Shown: positions 34,578 to 45,832, counted from the stretch's first letter. The stretch: DNA of 64,000 bases from Lachnospiraceae bacterium (GCA_902381685.1 LR698958.1:1427672-1491671); one strand, 5' to 3'. Made by a program: numbers and translations. Notes: generated from the letters alone by a model not told the origin.

Positions 34578-34591
34578 TATTTTTGCAAAAG

Positions 34592-34626
34592 AAATCCCGC
34601 AGGAATTATTCGTTCCTGCAGGATTT
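34592..34626 (-). terminator. Terminator of the giant adhesin gene
   Basis: A 14-base stem with one mismatch (34592-34605 with 34613-34626, 7-base loop) lies 11 bases beyond the stop codon on the minus strand and is followed by CTTTTGC. Confidence 0.75.
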
Positions 34627-34637
34627 TTCAGTCTGTA

Positions 34638-37600
34638 TTATCTTTGTCTTCTTCTGCGTACCGCTGTAAGTACATTGAGAAGAATTACCATTCCGGCAAT
34701 CGTCATCATACCTGCCATTGCCATTGGATTTGACTCGTCACCTGTTTTAACAGGTGTATCGTCTTTTGGTTTAGCAGGTGTTAATACCATTGCTTTTTCT
34801 GCGTATTCATTTGTAAATACTGCGCTGTCTCCTTCAACAGTTGCTTTTAACTGTCCTTTTTCATCATCTACAACATTTACCGTCACTTCATATACTTTTT
34901 CATCGTAAGTGATATTCTCCTGTTTATCATTTACTTCAGAAATTGTATATTTGTAAGTTCCCGCTTTGTCGTATTCTAATGTTTCAAAGATAATCTGTCC
35001 GTTTTCGTTGTTCTTTGCTTCGGCAACTACATTTCCGTTCGCGTCTTTCAACCGGAATGTAAACTGTCCTTTTACAAGGTCGTTTCCTTTTAATACTTTG
35101 CTTGCACCAAGTGTTACGCTTGTTCCTGCTGCCTTGTAAACATTTCTGAATACAATTTCACCTTCTGTCGTATGTTTCACACTCAATGTACCGTCACTGT
35201 TGTCCGTTACCGATGTATGAATCATAAACTCGCTTGTATCATATGTAACACCATATGTATCTTCCGGAGCAACTTCTCGTACCGTGTAATCATGTTCACC
35301 CGGTTTGTTGTATTCCAGTCCGGTAAATGTTACTTTACCGTCAGCATCATTTGTTCCCGTTGCGACAACTTTATCGCCTTCAAGAAGTTCAAAGTTGAAC
35401 TCTTCCGCCTGCATCTTGCGTCCTTCTAATTCTTTTGTGATAGAAATCTGATCTGTCACACTTGAAGTAATCGGACTTTCAATGCTGTAAGTGTTTGTAA
35501 ATGTGAATAATGTCTTGTCGGCAGGGTTCTTTGTAACTGTCATATGACCTTTTCCGTCATCTGTTACCGTAAGTGTAAATGTCTTCGTCTCTTTATCATT
35601 TGTCACACCTGCAACTTTTCCGGATTCCGTTACCGTGTAAGTAAATGTCTTACTTCTCGGTTCACCCGCTTTTGCAGATGCTTTTTCTCCGAATACATTT
35701 TCTAATGTAAAGGATACTTTTCCGAAGTCTACATTGCCCTGCGCATCATTCTGTGCCGTTGTCTTTTCAGGCATTGGAGCATCTTTTTCTCCCTTCAGTG
35801 TAAATGTAAATTTACCTGTAATGTCAGGAGGTGTAAGCCCCTCTTCTGCTGAAAGAACTTTGCTTCCGTTTACATTTACTTCTACAGGTTCACCTGTTGA
35901 ATATGCGTTTGTAAATCCATGTCCTTCAGGAAGATTTGTCACTGCTTTCAATGTTCCGTCACCGTTATCCGTAACAGTTACGGTAAAGTCAAACGTATTT
36001 TTCACCGGAGTAACTCCGTTTTCAGCAAGTCCGTCTGTTTTCTCCACTGCTGTGTAAGATACTGTCCATGTTCCGTTTGGATTTTGAACTGCATCACCTT
36101 TTTTCGCTGCTGCTTTCAGAGAGTCGATCGTAAATGATAATTCTCCGAAGTTTACCGTTCCGTCTGCACTGTTCTTAACGTCTTTTACAACAACGTCTTT
36201 GCTGTTCTTATAAACAACGCTGAATGTAAATTCTCCTGCCGTAAGAGGACGTCCCGTCAATGTTTTCTTAGTGACAACCGGCGCTTTTGTTCCGCCTGCA
36301 TTGTCTGTAGAAGCGGCATATTTGTTCTTAAACGGAATAACGGCTTTTTCACCTTCCGCATTCGTCTTGTAAGTATATGTCTTATCTCCTACTTTTGTTG
36401 TTACAGTCAGTGTCGCATCGTTGTTGTCTTTTACACTGATTTCCACTTCATGTTTCGTATTGTCATATGTGTAGCCTTTCTGACCGTCATTGACTTCCTC
36501 CGCCGTGTAGCGGTACGTCTTTCCGGCATCAGCCTGCGTAAATTCTACTTTATCCGGAAGTACATTGACCGTTGCCGTCTCTCCGTCTTTTGCTGCCGGT
36601 GATTTGAAAGTCGTGCCTTCTTTAGAAATTCCAAGTTTTTCTGCTGAGGCATCGTCTTTTGCTTTCATTATAAATGTAAACTGGTCTTTCGCTGCATTGC
36701 GTCCTTCCAATACTTTTGTAATCACAAGTCCGCCGGCTGCTCCATAGTCGATTGAAGAGCGATAGTGGTTTGTAAATGTACCGTTGTTTACAACTGATGT
36801 TGCCGCCGTAAGTTTACCTTCTCCATTGTCTGATACAGTTACTTCCAAAGTTGCCGTATGTGTATCTTTTGATACGCCCGGCATCTTATCTTTGTTGATG
36901 TCATTTTCCGTCACCTTATAAGTGAATTTCTTTGTATGCGCTGTTCCCATAAGTTCCGGTGTAAATATAATTTTTCCGAATCCAAATGGCGCTTTTTTAT
37001 TTTTTACATCAGATTTCTTCACTGTAGCCGTTGTTTTTTCCGGTACAGGTGCATCACCCTCCGGTGCGATTGTAAATGTAAATTCGTCTGTATCTAACCA
37101 ATCACGTCCTTCCAGCACTTTCTCGAAGAATACGCTTGTGTCCGTAGGAGTTGTATCAACTTCTACCGGATTTTGAATCTTGTATACGTTTTTGAAAGTG
37201 AGAAGCCCTTCAGCCGCATTTTTCACTTTCGCACTAAGTGTCCCGTCCCCGTTATCAACAACTTCAACAACTACTTCTCTTGTCGCATTTTTATCGTCAA
37301 CTACACCTAAAATGCCACTTGGATTTTCAGTAACATAGAAAGTGTATTCTCCTGCACGTTTGAAAATAATATTTCCAAATGCGGCCGCTTTGTTAGGCGT
37401 TGTACTGTCAATCACAATTTCGTCTGCATTGCTCGGAAGAACTACCGCACCTTCCGGTGTTCCTTTTGCCATTGTCAGTTTGAAAGTAAATCTGTCCTTT
37501 TCAAGCCATTTATTTCCTTCACGTCCCGTAAATTCTTTCTTCACTTTCAGATTTGCAGCACCTTCAAGACTTCCGTCTGCCACACTGTACGTATTGATAA

Positions 37601-40600
37601 AGTGTGCTTCCGCTGTTTTCTCTGCCGGCACTGTTCCGGTGATTGTCGATTCGTTCGGTGTGTATCCCGCTGCCTTTGTTTCTGTCACTTCATAAGATGC
37701 ACCTTCCGGTAAACCTTTAATTGTAATACTTTCACCGTGTTTCAGATTGATTGTCTGACCGCTTCTAATCTTCTGATTATCTCCGTAAGTATACTCACCT
37801 TTCAGTTCCTGTCCGGCAGTATCTTTTAAGACAACTTTAAATTCAAATGCTTTGTTTTTGTCGATAACCGTTCCCTGATCTTCTGTCAGTTTAATTTCTT
37901 TGGAGATTGTGAGGTTACCTTTCTTTGTGTTAAACGATTCTGTGTTTGTGTCGATAACAGGATTGTTTTCGCCAACCTGAACGCCTGCCGTATTATTTAC
38001 ACCGTCTTCAACCAACGCATCTTCATTTACCACTGCTTTAAATGTCACCGTACCTGTTGTTCCCGGTTTCACCTTTGTCAGTTTCCATGTGATTGTTCCT
38101 GTTGCCTCATCATAACTTCCTCCGTTGTCTGCATCTTTGAAAGTTAATCCTTTTGGCAGTTTATCCGTGATTGTTACGGTTGCGTCTGCATCTTCCGTGT
38201 TGCGATATTTGATTGTGTATGTTACCGTATCACCCACTTTAATATCAGATGAACCGTTATCATTTTTCACATCTTTACCCGGAACAAAGTTTTCTACTTC
38301 GTTTGTCTGTTTTGGAGCGTTGTCTCCAATCTTGATACTTGCCGTATTTTTGATTGTGTCAACTTTCACGGCGTCCTCCGTAACTTCCACTTTGAATGTC
38401 ACAGTTCCGCCCGCTCCTGCTTCCTGTTCTTTAAATGACCATGTCAGTTTGCCGTCAGCAAATTTACCGTCATTGCTTGCTGAACCTTCCACATATCTCG
38501 TTCCTTCCGGAATCGTATCTTCGATGATTACGTCTGCCACTGTCGGCTGTCCGTTTTCATCTACAGCGTTATTTACCCAGTCGATAGAATATGTCAGTGT
38601 GTCGCCGACTGAAATCATGTCACCATCTGCCGATGTGTTCTTATCCTCCCCATTTGCAACATCTTTTGATTTTTCATCTGTGTAAATATTTGTAAATACA
38701 GGACTTCCTGTCTTCTCGATAACTTTTGCTGATAACATACCCTCTGTGGAGTCGTAAGAAACTTCCACAACATAACTGAATGTATGTCTGTCATAAGTCA
38801 TCTGTTTGTCAGGTGTACCAGGAATTACTTCGCTGATTGTAAAACGATATTTACCTACTGCCGTGAATTTAACTTTTCCGAAGGAAACCGAACCGTCAGC
38901 CTTATTTGTCGCCGTAAGTTCCGGTAAAACAACTGTATTCATATCGCCTTCCAATGCATCTACTTTCATTTGGAATGTAAATTCATTGTCCTTAAGCGCT
39001 TCCTCGCGGTTACCTTTAAGCACTTTTGTCACTTTACCCGCCATCTCAGCAGGATTCATCTCAATAATATCCGGTGTGTAACTATTTACAAACGGAGCAA
39101 CTGCTGTCGCTTTTTCGTCTTTTGAGTTATATACACCTAATTGTTGTCCGTCTTTTGTCACAGTTGTAACCGTATAAATGTCTCCGTTTTCTTCCAATAC
39201 CTGAACGGCAACGGTTACATCTTTGTTATCGTATGCGATAGCGCCCCTTGCATTTACCACTTCATGAACTGCGTATGTAAATGTTTTTCCGATATCGTCC
39301 TGATTGAATGTCACTTTACCAAGTTTGCTCATGACTGCTATTCCATTATCACCCGGTTTGCTGTTTTTAAATGTTCTGTCACTGTCGTCCAGTTTTGCTT
39401 CCGCTTCCTCTGTCTGACCTGTGATGGTAAAGGCAAACTCATTTTCTTTTAACTTACGTCCCTGTAACTCTTTTGTTACGTTTAATCCGCCTTCGGCACC
39501 GTATGTTGTGTCTGCTGCAAATACATTGACGAAGTTACGTTTCAGATTATTTGCCGCATCTGAAATATCCTGCATTGCTACCAACTTAGAATTTTCATCT
39601 GTTACTTTAATCTTCACTTCGTAGTGGTCTGCATCATATGTCCAGCCATTTGGTACGGAAACTGCTTTTTCAAAAACATCAAATGTATATGTTCCCGCTT
39701 TTGTGAAAGTCAATTCTCCAAATGTAACTGCCTGAGGGTCTCCGCCCTTTTTCAGCATATCTTTAGAGATTGTTGCTTCTTCTTTGTACCCTGTGATTTC
39801 GCCTGCTTGAATCGCATTCTTTGTCACATCGTCTTTCGCTTTCATGATGAAAGTAATGTCTTCCACCGCATCGTGTCCTTTTACCTGTTTTGTAATGGAC
39901 GGTACAAATGTTGCGTTTTCTGTTGTATTGTATGCGTTTGTAAATGTAAGTTCATCAGAACCTTCTTTTATCGCCGCAGTCAGTGTTCCGTCATTGTTGT
40001 CCGTTACGGTTACCGTCACAACTTTTACGGAATCATCATATGTAACACCGTTGCGGTTTCCCGGTTTTTCAGTTACATGGAATACATACTCACCTTTACG
40101 GTTAAATGTAATATTTCCAAAGTGGAAACTTCCGTCTTTTTCAGATGTCACCGTTGTATCTTTCGGAAGTACAACATCACCGTTTTTGATTGCATCGTTT
40201 GTTGTTTCGTCGCCGCCTGCGATTGCGAATTCAAATCCTGAATAATCGTCACTTGGCCACGGTCCCGCAATTTCTTTCTGTCCTGCGAGTTTTGTTGTTC
40301 CGTCCAACGATCCTGTTGCATCATATCTGTTGTTGAAACTTAGCACTGTAGGTTTCTTATCGTTTTCGGAACTGATCTGCTCTTCATCGTTTACGCTTGT
40401 ATGAAGAGTTAATGTTCCGTCCCCGTCATCTGTCACCCAAAGTTCTACTGTATATGTAGCATCGTCAAAGGTATATCCGTCTTTTGTTCCGCCTTTTCCG
40501 AACTCACCGTTTGCACCTTTTTCCGTAAACTTATATCTAAAGTGTTTATTTACATCTTCCTGTGTAAAGATAATCGGATTTTCTGTTTCCATTGTGACAG

Positions 40601-43600
40601 TTTCGCCATCTTTTCCTGCAGTGTTTTTAAATTCACCTGCTACTCCTTCAGAAATGCCGATACGTTTTGCGGCCTCTTCCGCTGTTACATTATCTGAATC
40701 TAACGCTTTAACCTGGAATGTGAACTGTCCTTCTTTCATGTCGTGGCCTGTAAGCGTTTTTTCCACCACAAGTCCACCCGCATCATCATGATTTAATTCT
40801 GCCTTATATTCATTGATGAAATCTCCGTCATACATATCAACTGTCGCAATAAGCTGACCGTTTCCTGCATCACTGATTGTAACTAAAATCGTCGCAGCGT
40901 ATTCGTCATAAGTGATTCCGTCAATTGTTTCTCCTGCATTTTTCTCTGTTACGGTATAGACATACTCGCCCGCTTTATCGAATCTGATTGTTCCAAAATC
41001 AAATGACGCTTTATTACCTTCTGCCGGTTTGCCTACCGTAATTGTTTTTTTCTTAGGTTCACCCTGCGCACCCTCAGGCATTGGAGCATCTGTAGGTGTT
41101 TTCGCCTGCAAAGTAAACTCAAAATTATCTTTTTCCTTCCATTCACGTCCTGTAAGGAGTTTTGTAAGCGTTGCATCTGTAGCTGTATTAACATCAACCG
41201 GTTTCGCCGTATATTGGTTTACAAATGATACAACAAATGTATCTGCTCCATCGGCACTGTTGTATGTACCGATTTTTTCTGTAGTGCCGTTTGCCAAATT
41301 CTTCGTCACCGTCGTCACAGTGTGCATTGTACCGTTGCCGTTATCAACCGCCTCAATATCAATCGTATAAGTAGTCTTATCGTAAGTAACACCGCCAAGT
41401 TTATTTTCTTTCGGCTCTACTTCCCTTACCGTGTAAGAGAATGTCTTTCCAGCGTCATCTTGTGTGAATTTTACATTGGACATTTTGTTGTATATCAAAG
41501 ATGCAACTCCGTCATTCGCACCGGAAGTATTTGTAAATGCACGGTCTCCGGCAGAAAGTTTCTTTTCCGCCTCCTCAGAATTTCCTTTAATTTCAAAGTT
41601 AAATTCCTCCGCACTTAAAGCGCGACCGTTCAATGTCTTAGCAACATTTAACGCTGCACCCTGTCCATAAGTCGTTTCGGCTCTGTATGTATTTAGGAAA
41701 GCTGCTCTGTCTGTCACACCGCCTTCACCGTTGTTATAAGCTACGGAAGCTTTAAGTGTACCATTCTCATCTGTAACTACAATTGTTACCAATGCCGAAT
41801 GTGTATCATATACCATTCCCTTATTTCCTTCACCTATGCCATACACCGGTATAATCTCATTTACGTTAAATTGATAAGTACCCGGACGGGTAATCGTAAC
41901 ACTTCCAAAGTTAAAAGGTTTTTCAACCCCATTCTTTAAGGCATCTACGGTTACTTTCATTGTATCTTTAGTTTTATCATTTTCAAATACAATCCAGTCC
42001 TTTTCTAAAGCTGTCTTCGCTTCCTGATTTGCCGCTTTCATATCAAATGAGAATGCCTCATCTTTGAGAGAATCACGACCTGCCAATGTCTTGCTTCCCC
42101 TGATGGCAGCGCTATCTCCTCCCGGAAGTACGATTTCTTTCGGAGTGTATTCGTTATGAAACTCTGCGCCACCTTCCGGAAGCACTTCCCCTTTAGCATT
42201 TTTATATGTTTTAACAACTTTTACCGTCGGTTTGCCGTTCATCTCTTCTGAAGTAACTGCAAATTCAACCTTGTATGTCTGTCCGTCATATTTCATTCCG
42301 TCTAATGTATATGTACCGTCTTTATTGTCAGTTGCACCTTCCGGAAGCACTTCAGAAAACTCATATGTCCACGTCCTGTTTACATGTTCTGCCGTAAAAA
42401 CAAACTGTTCAAATTGAACGCGTCCGCCTTCGTTATGTACATAATAATATCCGTCTTTATCCGGTTGCGTTGCTGCAGGTTTTGGTGCTTCCGCTGCATT
42501 TTCTCCAATTGCTCTGATCTTAAACCGGAACATACCGTTTGTTAGAGGTTTCTTTCCACTGTTATCTATATATACCTTATTTGCAACAGCACCGGCACTT
42601 ACCGACTCTGCATTAAATGTATTGACGAATACCGCTGTCTTATCCCCTATCTCCTGAGGAGGATTAATATCCTGTCCTGAATTATCAGAAGTTTTTGTCA
42701 TAACCGCATTTGCAGACAGAGTACCGTCTCCATTATCTGTTACAGTAACAATTACTCTATAAACTGCCGCTGAGTAAGTCATACCCGGCATGGCTTCGTT
42801 TGGTCTTCTTTCTACAACTGTATACCTGTACTCACCCGGTTTTGTAAATTCTACTTTTCCGAAATTGCCTTCTCTGCTGTTTTCTGTCACCGTTACCGTC
42901 TTTTCATTACCTGTAGAACCTTCAGGCATCGGTGCGTCTTTAGTATATCTGCGAAGTGTAATTTCAAAACTATCTGTCACTTCCCAATTATCAAAATCTT
43001 TCCGGTATTTTGCAAACTCTTCTGCGTTTACAGTTGTTGGCGTTACATCATATGTATTAACAAATGTATGCTTTTTAACTGCTCCCGCTTCAATTCTGCC
43101 TGACGCCTCTGTTGTATCCGCATTTCCATCAACAGATGTCAATGTAAATCCTTTCGGCATACTCTCTTCAATTTCCGTTACCGCATACGAAGCGTTTGCA
43201 TTCAATCCGTAGATAAGCAATGTTTCATCATTTTTCAACGAATACTCAAGTTTACCTTTGCCGTCAAAAGTGACTTTCTGTACTTCCCCAGCAATATCTC
43301 CCTGTTGATTTTTCACCTGAACATAACCTGTTTTACCTGCCATCTCAGGAATGCTGATTTGGAATTTGAATTTCTTATCTTTTACAATTTCTTCCTCATT
43401 CAGTCCTTTGTTTGGAGTTACGGTAGCGTCTTTTGTGATTGCCAAAGCACCCGGAAGTTCCACAGCCAAACGTCCGTTGTTTCCTAAGTAAACCTGAACA
43501 TTCTGTGGGTTATTAATGTTATCCCACTGTGGATTGATAACTTCTGTCGCTGTCCCTGTAGGATTTTTTTCTTTAGTCAGTGTCAGGTCATCAACACGTG

Positions 43601-45737
43601 TTAAACGCGCAGCGCCTGCTTTCATGTAAACTTCACCTTTGTTATTTTTCCCCCATGTTGTTGAGGAAGTATCGAAGTCCGCTCCGTTGAATTTAGCAGA
43701 CTCTTCTTTTTTCTCTACGGTTCCGTCTGTATTTTTTACGAAATAGTTCTTCTCATAATAATAGGAGGTTTTTCCGCTTGTGTCGGGATTTGTTTTTAAC
43801 GGTTGTATACATTTTTCATCTGTATAAACAACTGTATCTTCTGTAAAGAAATAGAATGAGTTTGACTTTGAAGGTGTGAAACTTGCAACTGTATTTCCTA
43901 ACTTCTTAGCGCCGCTTGTTTTTGAGCCGTCATAGAAGTTAGAGTAAAACGCCGCTTTGTTTCCGTCAATTCTGTTATCTTTTAAGTACGCATTTAATTC
44001 TCTGTCTGTGTCATTTCTGTCGTCCAAACCGTCTTTTAATGTTTCCACAACTTCCGGTTTCAAACTTGCACCATAGAAAATACGCATCGGGTACGCTTCT
44101 TTAATTGACATTGTTGTTTCTTGATTTTTAGTGTCAACATTGAAGTGACGTAACGGAATTAATCCCGCCGGAATTTTAACCGTTACCGTGTCGCCTTTTT
44201 GAAGGTTTTTACTTTTCTGCACCTGAACAATGATTTCATTTATGTTACCCTCCGGATATAACTCAGAGTCACCGCTTGCTTTTCCTTCATAATGATAAGT
44301 TACAACTCCGTCTTTTTCTTCGCTGCCTGTTGGTTTAAATGTCTGATCCGCAAAAACTAAATCTTTGAAACCGTCAACCTGCATATATTTACCAAGTTCA
44401 TCTGTGAATGTGATGTAACCACCTTTTCCGGCGTCATATCCATCTTCGATATGAGTAGGAAAACCTGAACCGCTATTCATTTCTTCAAAGATTTCCTCGA
44501 AGATTTTATTGAGTTCGTCCGCATCTTGTGCTGCTTTATAATAATTTGAGTTTTCAGCACGTTCTCCTAACTCAGTCCACTTTGTTGCGTTTGGATAGTT
44601 ACTTGATACACCATGCATATATGCATTAAATGAACTTGAAGTATTGTCCGGATTGGCTTGATCAAATACACCTATTGAATATATTTTTGTGAGATCATCT
44701 TTTAGGCTTTTAGCTGCCTGAATAGTATTGTTTGCTGTATCATCATCAAAACCACTCCGTCCCGGTGTTCCATCTGTAAAGAAAATAACTACTTTCTGTG
44801 CCTTTTCACGGACATTTTTCAAAGATTCTTTCGCTTTTTCCATTCCCAAATTTGCATAAGTTGCTCCATTTGCATTTAATCCATTGATAGTTCTCTCAAA
44901 TTCGGAAACTGTATTTGAGTTATATGCTTTAAGACTTTGTCTAATATAAGATTCACTTGAAAAAGTTACAATAGACATACGATGTTGTTTTGCTGCATCT
45001 GTAATAGAATCATTACGTTTTGCAGTTTCTTGGGCAAATTGATTTACTGCTATTTTTAAAGCGCCCATTTTGGATTGTGAATTAGGCTTTTCCCTACGAG
45101 TATAAAATTGAATGCCGTTCGTGTCTGATTCATTTTTTTTAGGTGTTACTTCCTTTCCAGCCACTTCCCAATGTTTAAAAAACCCAAACAATCCTGTAAT
45201 ACGATCAATTTTTACATAGTTTCCTTCCACTTCCGCATAGTATTCGACTCTGCCGTCAGTTACCACATTATATGTCGGACTATAAATATATTCCATAGGG
45301 TCGCTCATAGAGCCTGATGTATCCAACACAAATACAATATCCAACGGTTTATCCGCCACTGTGGATATATTTGATGTAGATGACAAAGCAGATAATCCTA
45401 CAAGAAAATCAGAAGTTCCTTTATCAATTTCAATTTCTTTTCCTTGGGACGAAGCCGGAAGTTTTATGTTTTTATCCGAAACGGTTTTATCCACCCAAAT
45501 TCGTCCTATGTTTTCTGTAGAATTTTCTACAACTTTTGTCCATGTCTCCAACGATGACTCGTCTGACACAGATTCTTCATCAAATGCTGCTCGTGGCTGA
45601 CTTTTTACATTGCCTGCGGACTTGTCTTTCGCATAAGACGTTATACTGTTGACAGGCACCAGGCCGACAACCATACTGATTGCCAACAAAATCGCCACGA
45701 ACGAATCTCGGAATTTTTTTCGTTCTCTCTTCATCAT
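34638..45737 (-). CDS. Giant cell-wall-anchored adhesin with VWA domain and isopeptide-type repeats
   Basis: One uninterrupted frame of 3,699 residues. After a signal peptide (1-36, ends SITSYAKD) comes a von Willebrand A domain (about 130-420) with the MIDAS motif DTSGSMS and IFFTDGTPG. By my count about 19 beta-sandwich modules of roughly 110-140 residues follow. Most are Spy0128/FctA pilin-like, with the recurring pattern K.L.GR, EF.F, Y.Y.V.E, YD, DNGDGTL and F.N.Y, whose Lys, Glu and Asn can form intramolecular isopeptide bonds; a few are CnaB/DUF7601-like. Two DUF11 modules interrupt the array near residues 2350-2610. The end is a sorting signal, DTPVKTGDES, a hydrophobic helix and RRRRQR. 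It should be a long rigid stalk with the VWA head outermost. AGGGAGAGGA precedes two adjacent ATGs. Confidence 0.92.
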   Translation of the reverse strand: MMKRERKKFRDSFVAILLAISMVVGLVPVNSITSYAKDKSAGNVKSQPRAAFDEESVSDESSLETWTKVVENSTENIGRIWVDKTVSDKNIKLPASSQGKEIEIDKGTSDFLVGLSALSSTSNISTVADKPLDIVFVLDTSGSMSDPMEYIYSPTYNVVTDGRVEYYAEVEGNYVKIDRITGLFGFFKHWEVAGKEVTPKKNESDTNGIQFYTRREKPNSQSKMGALKIAVNQFAQETAKRNDSITDAAKQHRMSIVTFSSESYIRQSLKAYNSNTVSEFERTINGLNANGATYANLGMEKAKESLKNVREKAQKVVIFFTDGTPGRSGFDDDTANNTIQAAKSLKDDLTKIYSIGVFDQANPDNTSSSFNAYMHGVSSNYPNATKWTELGERAENSNYYKAAQDADELNKIFEEIFEEMNSGSGFPTHIEDGYDAGKGGYITFTDELGKYMQVDGFKDLVFADQTFKPTGSEEKDGVVTYHYEGKASGDSELYPEGNINEIIVQVQKSKNLQKGDTVTVKIPAGLIPLRHFNVDTKNQETTMSIKEAYPMRIFYGASLKPEVVETLKDGLDDRNDTDRELNAYLKDNRIDGNKAAFYSNFYDGSKTSGAKKLGNTVASFTPSKSNSFYFFTEDTVVYTDEKCIQPLKTNPDTSGKTSYYYEKNYFVKNTDGTVEKKEESAKFNGADFDTSSTTWGKNNKGEVYMKAGAARLTRVDDLTLTKEKNPTGTATEVINPQWDNINNPQNVQVYLGNNGRLAVELPGALAITKDATVTPNKGLNEEEIVKDKKFKFQISIPEMAGKTGYVQVKNQQGDIAGEVQKVTFDGKGKLEYSLKNDETLLIYGLNANASYAVTEIEESMPKGFTLTSVDGNADTTEASGRIEAGAVKKHTFVNTYDVTPTTVNAEEFAKYRKDFDNWEVTDSFEITLRRYTKDAPMPEGSTGNEKTVTVTENSREGNFGKVEFTKPGEYRYTVVERRPNEAMPGMTYSAAVYRVIVTVTDNGDGTLSANAVMTKTSDNSGQDINPPQEIGDKTAVFVNTFNAESVSAGAVANKVYIDNSGKKPLTNGMFRFKIRAIGENAAEAPKPAATQPDKDGYYYVHNEGGRVQFEQFVFTAEHVNRTWTYEFSEVLPEGATDNKDGTYTLDGMKYDGQTYKVEFAVTSEEMNGKPTVKVVKTYKNAKGEVLPEGGAEFHNEYTPKEIVLPGGDSAAIRGSKTLAGRDSLKDEAFSFDMKAANQEAKTALEKDWIVFENDKTKDTMKVTVDALKNGVEKPFNFGSVTITRPGTYQFNVNEIIPVYGIGEGNKGMVYDTHSALVTIVVTDENGTLKASVAYNNGEGGVTDRAAFLNTYRAETTYGQGAALNVAKTLNGRALSAEEFNFEIKGNSEEAEKKLSAGDRAFTNTSGANDGVASLIYNKMSNVKFTQDDAGKTFSYTVREVEPKENKLGGVTYDKTTYTIDIEAVDNGNGTMHTVTTVTKNLANGTTEKIGTYNSADGADTFVVSFVNQYTAKPVDVNTATDATLTKLLTGREWKEKDNFEFTLQAKTPTDAPMPEGAQGEPKKKTITVGKPAEGNKASFDFGTIRFDKAGEYVYTVTEKNAGETIDGITYDEYAATILVTISDAGNGQLIATVDMYDGDFINEYKAELNHDDAGGLVVEKTLTGHDMKEGQFTFQVKALDSDNVTAEEAAKRIGISEGVAGEFKNTAGKDGETVTMETENPIIFTQEDVNKHFRYKFTEKGANGEFGKGGTKDGYTFDDATYTVELWVTDDGDGTLTLHTSVNDEEQISSENDKKPTVLSFNNRYDATGSLDGTTKLAGQKEIAGPWPSDDYSGFEFAIAGGDETTNDAIKNGDVVLPKDTTVTSEKDGSFHFGNITFNRKGEYVFHVTEKPGNRNGVTYDDSVKVVTVTVTDNNDGTLTAAIKEGSDELTFTNAYNTTENATFVPSITKQVKGHDAVEDITFIMKAKDDVTKNAIQAGEITGYKEEATISKDMLKKGGDPQAVTFGELTFTKAGTYTFDVFEKAVSVPNGWTYDADHYEVKIKVTDENSKLVAMQDISDAANNLKRNFVNVFAADTTYGAEGGLNVTKELQGRKLKENEFAFTITGQTEEAEAKLDDSDRTFKNSKPGDNGIAVMSKLGKVTFNQDDIGKTFTYAVHEVVNARGAIAYDNKDVTVAVQVLEENGDIYTVTTVTKDGQQLGVYNSKDEKATAVAPFVNSYTPDIIEMNPAEMAGKVTKVLKGNREEALKDNEFTFQMKVDALEGDMNTVVLPELTATNKADGSVSFGKVKFTAVGKYRFTISEVIPGTPDKQMTYDRHTFSYVVEVSYDSTEGMLSAKVIEKTGSPVFTNIYTDEKSKDVANGEDKNTSADGDMISVGDTLTYSIDWVNNAVDENGQPTVADVIIEDTIPEGTRYVEGSASNDGKFADGKLTWSFKEQEAGAGGTVTFKVEVTEDAVKVDTIKNTASIKIGDNAPKQTNEVENFVPGKDVKNDNGSSDIKVGDTVTYTIKYRNTEDADATVTITDKLPKGLTFKDADNGGSYDEATGTITWKLTKVKPGTTGTVTFKAVVNEDALVEDGVNNTAGVQVGENNPVIDTNTESFNTKKGNLTISKEIKLTEDQGTVIDKNKAFEFKVVLKDTAGQELKGEYTYGDNQKIRSGQTINLKHGESITIKGLPEGASYEVTETKAAGYTPNESTITGTVPAEKTAEAHFINTYSVADGSLEGAANLKVKKEFTGREGNKWLEKDRFTFKLTMAKGTPEGAVVLPSNADEIVIDSTTPNKAAAFGNIIFKRAGEYTFYVTENPSGILGVVDDKNATREVVVEVVDNGDGTLSAKVKNAAEGLLTFKNVYKIQNPVEVDTTPTDTSVFFEKVLEGRDWLDTDEFTFTIAPEGDAPVPEKTTATVKKSDVKNKKAPFGFGKIIFTPELMGTAHTKKFTYKVTENDINKDKMPGVSKDTHTATLEVTVSDNGEGKLTAATSVVNNGTFTNHYRSSIDYGAAGGLVITKVLEGRNAAKDQFTFIMKAKDDASAEKLGISKEGTTFKSPAAKDGETATVNVLPDKVEFTQADAGKTYRYTAEEVNDGQKGYTYDNTKHEVEISVKDNNDATLTVTTKVGDKTYTYKTNAEGEKAVIPFKNKYAASTDNAGGTKAPVVTKKTLTGRPLTAGEFTFSVVYKNSKDVVVKDVKNSADGTVNFGELSFTIDSLKAAAKKGDAVQNPNGTWTVSYTAVEKTDGLAENGVTPVKNTFDFTVTVTDNGDGTLKAVTNLPEGHGFTNAYSTGEPVEVNVNGSKVLSAEEGLTPPDITGKFTFTLKGEKDAPMPEKTTAQNDAQGNVDFGKVSFTLENVFGEKASAKAGEPRSKTFTYTVTESGKVAGVTNDKETKTFTLTVTDDGKGHMTVTKNPADKTLFTFTNTYSIESPITSSVTDQISITKELEGRKMQAEEFNFELLEGDKVVATGTNDADGKVTFTGLEYNKPGEHDYTVREVAPEDTYGVTYDTSEFMIHTSVTDNSDGTLSVKHTTEGEIVFRNVYKAAGTSVTLGASKVLKGNDLVKGQFTFRLKDANGNVVAEAKNNENGQIIFETLEYDKAGTYKYTISEVNDKQENITYDEKVYEVTVNVVDDEKGQLKATVEGDSAVFTNEYAEKAMVLTPAKPKDDTPVKTGDESNPMAMAGMMTIAGMVILLNVLTAVRRRRQR

Positions 45738-45815
45738 AATTCCTCTCCCTTTCTCTCGTATTTACACTATTAGCATATGTGTATTTTTATACATAGAAAT
45801 TTTACAAAATGAACT

Positions 45816-45832
45816 GTTACTCTTTCGTTACT
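45816..45832. promoter_or_regulatory. Direct repeat upstream of the adhesin gene, possible SARP binding site
   Basis: On the minus strand AGTAAC occurs twice (45827-45832 and 45816-45821) with an 11-base period. SARP-type regulators bind direct repeats of this spacing, and the neighbouring response regulator has a SARP-like output domain. It lies about 80 bases before the adhesin start. The -10/-35 boxes here are not clear. Confidence 0.35.

Noticed and set aside
34638..45737. Many medium-length plus-strand open frames opposite the adhesin gene
   Set aside because: They have no binding sites, no recognisable families, and mirror the codon usage of the minus-strand gene; the long frame with clear domains explains the region.
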